From assembly GCA_030916895.1 (NCBI GenBank), contig JAUPVR010000006.1, positions 1-35,412 of the forward strand: a stretch of DNA of 35,412 nt. The letters run 5' to 3'. Shown here in pieces: positions 29,778 to 35,412 of this stretch. The stretch's first letter is position 1. Every line of letters begins with the position of its first letter. Position numbers and translations under genes: made by a program. Source of the stretch: Patescibacteria group bacterium (lineage in GTDB: Bacteria; Patescibacteriota; Minisyncoccia; Phycocordibacterales; UBA5272). Below the pieces are notes generated by a model. It saw only the letters and a list, made by a program, of their open reading frames with translations, was not told the DNA's origin and searched no databases.

Positions 29778-32700
29778 TTATCCTTCGTTTTCTCGTACCA
29801 CACTGACGCGGTAGCGTGATGGAGTTCCAGCACTACATTCACCAATGAAGGTTGTTGTGTAGCGGACGCCGGTGATTGTTATTTTTCCGCGGGCGTTCGG
29901 TGTTAGATAGCCAGGTGCGGTGAGGGCCTCAGAGAGTGATCGTTGTCCACTTGGATCATTCACATCAGTTAGGATTGAAGCATTGGTTTCATCGAGGAAG
30001 TTGTTGTTTATTGTGTTTTGCGCAGAGGTTCTTTCATTAAGACACGTTGCTTGTGGGCCAGGGGCGAGGTTTGCACACGAGCTCGTTGAGACTTCTGCTC
30101 GTAGATTACACGAGTTATCTGGGTTAGAGATGTCCCATGAAAGTATCGTTGATACAGTTCCACCAACGGTTCGCTGTGTTCCAGAAAGTCTAAAGAATGG
30201 GTCAAACATCGTTGTGTCGATAAAGATGACAAGAGGAGGACCGTCATCACAGGTGATGGTGTAATTTCCAGAAACTGTTGGGCTCCATGAGATGGCGCCA
30301 ATAGTTCCAAGACCAGGGCCTGACTGTGTTGGTGCCGTTGTGTGTGTGATTGAATATGTTGTCGCTGCTGGTGAGCAGTGGAGTGTTACATCAGCAAGAG
30401 GAGGGTTCGCTCCTTCAGTTATGGTGTCAATGACTGGAATTGATGGTTGTTGTTTGACGAGTGTCCATGTTTTTGTGGTGATACTTCCGAAAGCATTTTG
30501 ACAGGTTATTCTCCAGTCGTGTTTTTGGACATAACTGTTAACAAAGGCCGTTCTGTCAGCTTGGAAGATGTCTGCCCAACGCATCGTGTACCCTACCGTA
30601 TTAGTATCGTACCCAGGTTCCGGATACCACGCACCATTGTCATTTCTTTGTTGCATGGTACACGATGTAGGAGTTCCAGCGGTCACCTCGTAGTGCCAAT
30701 CATAGAATGCGCCAGTGGTTGTCGTTGCGGTTGTGCTTGTTGTTGGGTCAGCAAGCTCTTCACGGATGTATGCATCAATAACGATAGGGGTCGGGTCCAT
30801 GTTTGTGTCTGTTGTCACCATAAGTTGTGCAGTGCCAAGAAGTCTGCCACTTACACCATTACCTGACCAACCATCATAGCAACGCAAGGTGTAGGTATAC
30901 GTCGTGTCCGGGTTAAGCCCAGTGTTGACGTACGACGGAGTACTGGTTGATTGGTAGGAGGTAGGATACATACCATACTCACGTTCAAGGGTCACACCAC
31001 GAGCAAGTGGCGTATTACAGTTCCATGCGATGTCAGCTGATGTCATGGTCATATCATTTGCGGTAATGGTTGGCGCTACTGACGAGTAGTATGCAGTTGC
31101 GGAATCATCAACTGTCTCACAAAGGAGGGTGTAACTGTAACCTGATTGCGGGGTAAAGGAACCATTACCAAGACCGAATTGATATGCTGGTGTATTTTTG
31201 AAAGGGAGAATGGTTCTATACGGGACCACAACATGATCTGGTTCAAGATTTTTTGTACCAACGAGACTTACATATTCTGCACCGAAACATCGCCAATCAA
31301 GAGAGCTTCCATTTGAAACAAATTCTGCACCAACACCAGCCACGTCAACTTTAAATTCACTTGTGTAACTGAGTCGTCCACCATCGGTGTAGTATCGGTT
31401 GTTTGGAGGGCTTACGATGTAGAGCAGGTTAGGGGTGTGTAGTGGGCTGTTTAACATGTCGTCACGCATGACGAAACGAACCCAATACGTTCCAATCGCT
31501 GTTGGTGTGAATGTTGCGGTGATAGTGTTGTTGTCTTTTTCAGTGAAGATGTCAGGGTTATTATATGAAACCGTACCGCGAGAAGGTGCTGTCCATGACC
31601 AAAGCCACGAACCGTCAGACTCTTGGTGACGCCATTCAAGTTGGTGAGCATTGAAGTCTGTTGTCGCGTCGCTTGCCGCTGAAGTGAAACTGACGGTTTG
31701 ACCTGTTGCCACTTTCACTTGGGTTGGCCCAAGGAGAAGTCCTCCACTTGTATGAGAAATACTTCCACCAGGAGCTGCGTTTGCACATGATGCAGGCGCT
31801 CCAGGCATTGCAGGTGTGCCGACGTAAGAGACTGGATCGCGAGGGCACCAGAGGTTAATAGTTACATTCGCGTCATAGAGTCCTCGGTTAACGTCGTAGG
31901 AATCATTACAACGCATGATGTAACCGAAGGAGCCGACGGTTTGAGGAAGGTCTGCGGTCGTGAGTGTTGCGGTATTTGTTGTTGTTGTGGAAACAGCACC
32001 TATCGACTTAATAAGTACAGTGCCATTGAAATTGTAGAGGTCACAGTAGACACCATCGGTTGTCCACTGAAGTATTGCACTACTTCCTAAGTACGTGCTT
32101 GTCGATGAGATGGTTGTTGTGATTGGATCTGGTCGATAGAGCGTTGCAGAAACAGAGTGGTCAGTGCTCATAGTAAAGTTGTTCGTTAAAGGAACAGGGG
32201 TTGAGCCGTTGACAGTTGTTATTGTGCCGTCAACATTTTTTGAAAGTAGGGCAGAGGATGCTCCTGTTGGTGGGATGACATAGCCATTTGGTGTGATGGT
32301 TACGGTAAGTGCTGTGTTGCTTGCATACAGGGTGCTTCCAGGTCCAGGAGTGATCGTTCCTGCGGATCCTCCAGTTTGTGTGATGGATGTTGTGAGCCAG
32401 TAACCAGTTTCTGAACACGAGGCATTTGTTCCGCCGTTTATGCTGTTACAATCCCACGTCCAGTCTCTCCCTGCACCAGGATTTGCTGGTGTTTGATTGT
32501 TTGCAGAAACACCGGTAGTACAGCTGAAGTGAAGTGGTGCACAGGTACCATTTGTTACTCTACGCACAGTCATGGTGTCGTTTGCTGTAAGGTTGTGATT
32601 GTCTGTTGCTACGAGACGAAAGGTGTAGGTTCCGTCAGTTGTCATTCCATTAAATGTTGGAGTGAGCGTGTTTCCGTTAACAATCGTTGGGGTAGGGCCT

Positions 32701-34220
32701 GGGCCTGAAACGAAATTCCATACTGTACTCACAAGTGTTCCGTCTGAGTCGCTTGCACTTGCTCCAGAGACAGTCGCTGTTGATATAGGGTTTACGATGT
32801 CCATGTTTGGTCCAGCGTCGACTGTTGGTGGAATACCGGTACAGGTGAAGGCGACTCCGCCTAGTGGCAGAAGGAGCGGAGTTGAAGTCTGTTGAACGGT
32901 TGAGTATGCGTATGCATAGAGTGTGTGGTTTCCTGGCATCATGTTAGGAAGTTGATATGAGTAGCCGTGATTACCTGATGCTCCATAGATTGTATTTACA
33001 TCGGAACGGAGTACATCGGTACTAATTTCACCTGAAGAGGGAACGCGTGTTCCGACACCTGCCGCACCATCTAGGTAGAAATGAACACCGATGGACGTTG
33101 AAAGAATGTCTTGATCAAGCGCCCAGCCAGAAGCGAGCCCACATGCTGCCATACCGCCCGATGAAACAGAATCAAGCCATCCGATAGGGACTTGATCAGG
33201 AGGTGCAACGGTGAGAGCGGCAGATGCCTGTGCGGAGTAGCCATTGCAAGAGTTTTTACATTGAATAGTCCATGTATCGCCATTACATGAAGAGTTTGAG
33301 CCATCGCACGGGTCAACTGTTCCATAAGACCAACCAGCGCCGTTGTTTGGGAACCATCCACCACTTGTTGTGTACCCAGTATCAGTTTGAAGTCCGACGA
33401 CAGGCTTGGTTCGTGTCCATCTACACGATGATGCACCGGAAGAGGTCCATGTGAGTGTTGATGATTGTCCGGTGGTAACAGATCCGGGTGACCAAGAAAT
33501 TGTTCGTATTGGGATTGCAGCACCACAAGCGAGGTTACAGTTTGCATTTGATCCGCCATTTGTTCCGTTACATGTCCACGAATATGCACCATTGACGCCG
33601 ATAGAACCATCAGAGAGGGAACCGTTTCCGGCGTAGTTTCCTGCACTACATGTGTATGCTGTTCCGCCACAGACCGCATTTACTGGGTCAGTGGTACACG
33701 TGGAACCATTCCAGTACGCAGGAGCGATACACGCTGCCAGACATGAAGATCCATTCCAGTTTGGATATGAAGGATTGCCACAGACATTACACGTATTGTA
33801 ATTGGTTGCATTATTGCCACAGGTGCCACACCGTTGAAGAGAAGAACTCCATTGCTCATTAGCATCACAATCGTTGACTGTTAGAGTGTCCGAATCATTG
33901 TTGACACCATCTGTACAGTAAAAAGTGTATACCTGTGGGAATCCAGCACTGGAGTTCCCGTTTACTTGGTTTAAGTACATGGTTCCGCTAGATGGATGGC
34001 TCGTAACCCATGCAGCAGTTATGCCATCACCAAAAGAACCTTCGTATCCAGGAACTGTTCCGTTACAGTTACCTGTTCCACCGGAAACAGTCCAGGTAAT
34101 ATATTTTGTATTGAGGGTTTGGGGCCCTCTTTTTACTGTTGTTGCTGCGTGTGCATGTTGTACAAAAAGAAAAACAAAAAATAAACTAATAAAAGAAAAG
34201 AAAAACTGGCGAATTGACAT
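29778..34220 (-). CDS. very large secreted protein with Cys-rich N-terminus and Ig/PKD-like modules
   Basis: A 1480-residue protein with a clear Sec signal peptide (basic MSIRQ, hydrophobic FFFSFISLFFVFLFV, cleavage after HAHA). The first 250 residues of the mature protein are rich in Cys, Asn and Gly, with paired CxxC groups (CGTCGN, CNVCGN). A phrase WxCNxxNGGxNAxC occurs twice (YSWTCNGTNGGSNANC and WTWDCNSINGGTNASC). A PKD-like module is visible at VDAGPNMDIVNPIS...TVWNF. Further beta-rich modules contain single disulphide-suited Cys pairs. There is no sortase motif or membrane anchor at the C-terminus. It is probably a surface or secreted adhesin-like protein, and its target is unknown. 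Confidence 0.85.
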   Translation of the reverse strand: MSIRQFFFSFISLFFVFLFVQHAHAATTVKRGPQTLNTKYITWTVSGGTGNCNGTVPGYEGSFGDGITAAWVTSHPSSGTMYLNQVNGNSSAGFPQVYTFYCTDGVNNDSDTLTVNDCDANEQWSSSLQRCGTCGNNATNYNTCNVCGNPSYPNWNGSSCLAACIAPAYWNGSTCTTDPVNAVCGGTAYTCSAGNYAGNGSLSDGSIGVNGAYSWTCNGTNGGSNANCNLACGAAIPIRTISWSPGSVTTGQSSTLTWTSSGASSCRWTRTKPVVGLQTDTGYTTSGGWFPNNGAGWSYGTVDPCDGSNSSCNGDTWTIQCKNSCNGYSAQASAALTVAPPDQVPIGWLDSVSSGGMAACGLASGWALDQDILSTSIGVHFYLDGAAGVGTRVPSSGEISTDVLRSDVNTIYGASGNHGYSYQLPNMMPGNHTLYAYAYSTVQQTSTPLLLPLGGVAFTCTGIPPTVDAGPNMDIVNPISTATVSGASASDSDGTLVSTVWNFVSGPGPTPTIVNGNTLTPTFNGMTTDGTYTFRLVATDNHNLTANDTMTVRRVTNGTCAPLHFSCTTGVSANNQTPANPGAGRDWTWDCNSINGGTNASCSETGYWLTTSITQTGGSAGTITPGPGSTLYASNTALTVTITPNGYVIPPTGASSALLSKNVDGTITTVNGSTPVPLTNNFTMSTDHSVSATLYRPDPITTTISSTSTYLGSSAILQWTTDGVYCDLYNFNGTVLIKSIGAVSTTTTNTATLTTADLPQTVGSFGYIMRCNDSYDVNRGLYDANVTINLWCPRDPVSYVGTPAMPGAPASCANAAPGGSISHTSGGLLLGPTQVKVATGQTVSFTSAASDATTDFNAHQLEWRHQESDGSWLWSWTAPSRGTVSYNNPDIFTEKDNNTITATFTPTAIGTYWVRFVMRDDMLNSPLHTPNLLYIVSPPNNRYYTDGGRLSYTSEFKVDVAGVGAEFVSNGSSLDWRCFGAEYVSLVGTKNLEPDHVVVPYRTILPFKNTPAYQFGLGNGSFTPQSGYSYTLLCETVDDSATAYYSSVAPTITANDMTMTSADIAWNCNTPLARGVTLEREYGMYPTSYQSTSTPSYVNTGLNPDTTYTYTLRCYDGWSGNGVSGRLLGTAQLMVTTDTNMDPTPIVIDAYIREELADPTTSTTATTTTGAFYDWHYEVTAGTPTSCTMQQRNDNGAWYPEPGYDTNTVGYTMRWADIFQADRTAFVNSYVQKHDWRITCQNAFGSITTKTWTLVKQQPSIPVIDTITEGANPPLADVTLHCSPAATTYSITHTTAPTQSGPGLGTIGAISWSPTVSGNYTITCDDGPPLVIFIDTTMFDPFFRLSGTQRTVGGTVSTILSWDISNPDNSCNLRAEVSTSSCANLAPGPQATCLNERTSAQNTINNNFLDETNASILTDVNDPSGQRSLSEALTAPGYLTPNARGKITITGVRYTTTFIGECSAGTPSRYRVSVVRENEG

Positions 34221-34226
34221 ACCCTT

Positions 34227-34232
34227 AGTATA
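34227..34232 (-). promoter_or_regulatory. -10 box of the surface-protein gene
   Basis: On the minus strand, TATACT ends 6 nt before ATG 34220 (AAGGGT between), a leaderless layout. Confidence 0.5.
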
Positions 34233-34246
34233 TTGTTGATGTGTCA

Positions 34247-34301
34247 AAAGAAAAAGGCGCTTACCCACATTTCTGTGTGTAAGCGCCTGTACCGCATGTG
34301 C
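34247..34301. repeat. 55-bp direct repeat, copy 1, containing a terminator hairpin
   Basis: The perfect stem GGCGCTTAC/GTAAGCGCC with inner CACA/TGTG (34256-34287) is followed on the minus strand by TTTTTCTTT. It acts as terminator for the lipoprotein gene. It is identical over 55 bases to 35358-35412. Confidence 0.92.
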
Positions 34302-34303
34302 AG

Positions 34304-35254
34304 TTAGTGGCTGTATTTCATGACCAGCTTGAAGACATCCGGGCCACTTGCTTGAGTGACGACGAGCACGTTATTGAAATCGTACCCGGTGCCGACCTTC
34401 GGCGAGAACTTGAGCGTCTGACCCGAACTCCACGGTCCCCAGTAGATACCATCAGCAACTTCGGCGTAGCCACCGGAGGGGCCGACGGAGTTTCCATAAG
34501 GCATGGCCGTGCCCCAAGCGAAACTGTGCCACTTCGTGTTGTCAAAGACGAAAGTGCCAGTGTACAACGACAATTCCTCGGTAATCGGATTGATTTGAAA
34601 CACCCGACGAACGAGGTCGACATTTGCGGCACAGCGTACCGGGACGATACCGTTCTCGACTGCTTCCTCGTAGAGGTCACAGTCGAAGAGGCCAAAGCCG
34701 GGAGAGGTGTACTGGGTCATATTTTTGACCTTCGTCACACCCGTCTTTGTCACTGCGTACGGATATCCACCGACATACAGCGTGTACACCTTGTCGGTGT
34801 AGGCAAACACTGAGCTTGTCGTGAAGGCAAAGCTCTGCGCTTCCGTCACACCACCGACGGTGACCCTCATTTGCCCCGAGCAGGGAAGTCCGAGGGGATA
34901 GGGGGCGGTCGGCACGGCGGATGCTTTCCACTGTTTGCCCACACTTCCTTGCGGGAGCGTGACAGCGGTCATGGTAGTGGAAAACGATATTTGCGTGCTA
35001 CCGCTACAGGTGAGCGACACCGTTGCCGACGGCGTCGACGTATCGGCGTTTACCACGTTGAACTCGGCCGAGAGTGTCGCTTGGGGCGACACGCCGACGG
35101 CGTTTACTGCGGGCGACACGCTTGCCGATACGAACGTGATGGAAACGACAGGAGCAGGCGGAGGCGAGGTTCCTCCGCCACCACCTCCACCTCCGCCACA
35201 CGCGGAAAGGAAAAGTACGACGCATCCTGAAAGCAAGCTTTTTAAGGGGTTCAT
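34304..35254 (-). CDS. lipoprotein of unknown function
   Basis: A 316-residue protein with a lipoprotein signal peptide, MNPLKSLLSGCVVLFLSAC, whose lipobox LSAC makes Cys19 the lipidated residue. A Gly-run and Pro-rich linker follow. Residues about 30-140 resemble a bacterial Ig-like fold (VSPAVNAVGVSPQATLSAEF, as in Big_5-type domains). The C-terminal part (about 145-316) has paired Cys and many aromatic residues, and I do not recognise it. GGAG lies 8 nt before ATG 35254. Codon use appears much GC-richer than in the adjacent surface-protein gene, and the gene lies between two 55-bp direct repeats, suggesting a cassette or a tandem array. Confidence 0.85.
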   Translation of the reverse strand: MNPLKSLLSGCVVLFLSACGGGGGGGGGTSPPPAPVVSITFVSASVSPAVNAVGVSPQATLSAEFNVVNADTSTPSATVSLTCSGSTQISFSTTMTAVTLPQGSVGKQWKASAVPTAPYPLGLPCSGQMRVTVGGVTEAQSFAFTTSSVFAYTDKVYTLYVGGYPYAVTKTGVTKVKNMTQYTSPGFGLFDCDLYEEAVENGIVPVRCAANVDLVRRVFQINPITEELSLYTGTFVFDNTKWHSFAWGTAMPYGNSVGPSGGYAEVADGIYWGPWSSGQTLKFSPKVGTGYDFNNVLVVTQASGPDVFKLVMKYSH

Positions 35255-35324
35255 GAGAATCTCCGTCTGGGTTGGAAAAGTGAAAGAATTTTGATACGGG
35301 GAATGGTACCGCACATCTTTGGTA

Positions 35325-35353
35325 ACTCTACGAAACATCGATACATATGTCAA
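35325..35353 (-). promoter_or_regulatory. sigma70-like promoter of the lipoprotein gene
   Basis: On the minus strand, a perfect TTGACA (35353-35348), 17 nt and TAGAGT (35330-35325). The leader is about 64 nt and includes a Shine-Dalgarno site. Confidence 0.65.
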
Positions 35354-35357
35354 TGGT

Positions 35358-35412
35358 AAAGAAAAAGGCGCTTACCCACATTTCTGTGTGTAAGCGCCTG
35401 TACCGCATGTGC
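35358..35412. repeat. 55-bp direct repeat, copy 2, cut by the window end
   Basis: Exact copy of 34247-34301, including the terminator hairpin (35367-35398) and the following CTGTACCGCATGTGC. It probably ends a further minus-strand gene outside the window. Confidence 0.92.

Noticed and set aside
34256-34287. Integron attC site next to the lipoprotein gene
   Set aside because: No RYYYAAC/GTTRRRY core sites were found. The hairpin with its T run is better explained as a terminator within a direct repeat.
1-35412. UGA reassigned to a sense codon (as in Gracilibacteria and SR1)
   Set aside because: The AT-richer genes avoid TGA as a stop, but all conserved proteins are full length under the standard code and contain no internal TGA, and three genes end cleanly at TGA.
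1-35412. CRISPR array, transposase, integrase or prophage genes
   Set aside because: No regularly spaced repeats and no protein with transposase, integrase or phage structural motifs were seen on either strand.

Overview
The window looks like chromosomal DNA of a Patescibacteria (CPR) bacterium, probably of the Parcubacteria group. This is inferred, not proven. The grounds are compact housekeeping genes with family-typical deviations (short RecO, enlarged Ndk, enlarged IleRS), the clusters rpsF-ssb-rpsR and infC-rpmI-rplT, metG-tatD, very large Ig/PKD-like surface proteins, a tRNA and a tmRNA without encoded CCA ends, and mostly moderate-to-low GC. No phage, insertion sequence, integrase or CRISPR array was seen.

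Layout. 1-3.3 kb holds a dTTP-synthesis group (double-domain dCTP deaminase, dUTPase, and convergent dihydrofolate reductase and thymidylate synthase). 3.4-5.9 kb has argS, a small Pro/Gln-rich ORF and an unknown protein with a Tat-like motif. 5.94-10.2 kb is a T-box riboswitch, then an isoleucyl-tRNA synthetase carrying an inserted histidine-phosphatase domain, then recO. 10.2-15.5 kb holds a membrane-anchored Ig-like protein, an AI-2E-type permease, metG and tatD. 15.5-18.1 kb has a short unknown gene, rpsF, ssb, rpsR and ndk. 18.2-21.8 kb has a DUF805 protein, an unidentified structured RNA, a small membrane protein, a beta-CASP RNase and a LOG-family protein. 21.8-23.9 kb (minus strand) has infC, rpmI, rplT and a DUF1295 membrane protein. 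23.9-26.85 kb is a translation quality-control locus: tmRNA and smpB on the minus strand and ftsH on the plus strand, from overlapping divergent promoters. 26.85-29.8 kb has an unusual nested tRNA-Ile(UAU) locus, a small membrane protein and recG. 29.8-35.4 kb has a 1480-residue secreted protein and a lipoprotein bounded by 55-bp direct repeats.

Two styles of gene occur. Most genes are AT-richer. Many start 6-9 nt after a -10 box (often TGnTATACT), so their mRNAs should be leaderless, and none of 26 ends in TGA. A second set (dcd, folA, thyA, the genes at 5184 and 15550, and the lipoprotein) looks GC-richer. Most of these have a Shine-Dalgarno sequence and their own terminator, and three of the six end in TGA.

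The strongest leads are the IleRS-phosphatase chimera under a T-box with an apparently ultrashort stem I, the tRNA gene nested inside a split copy of itself, a three-way-junction RNA at 19207-19331 that I cannot name, and the smpB-ssrA/ftsH promoter arrangement.
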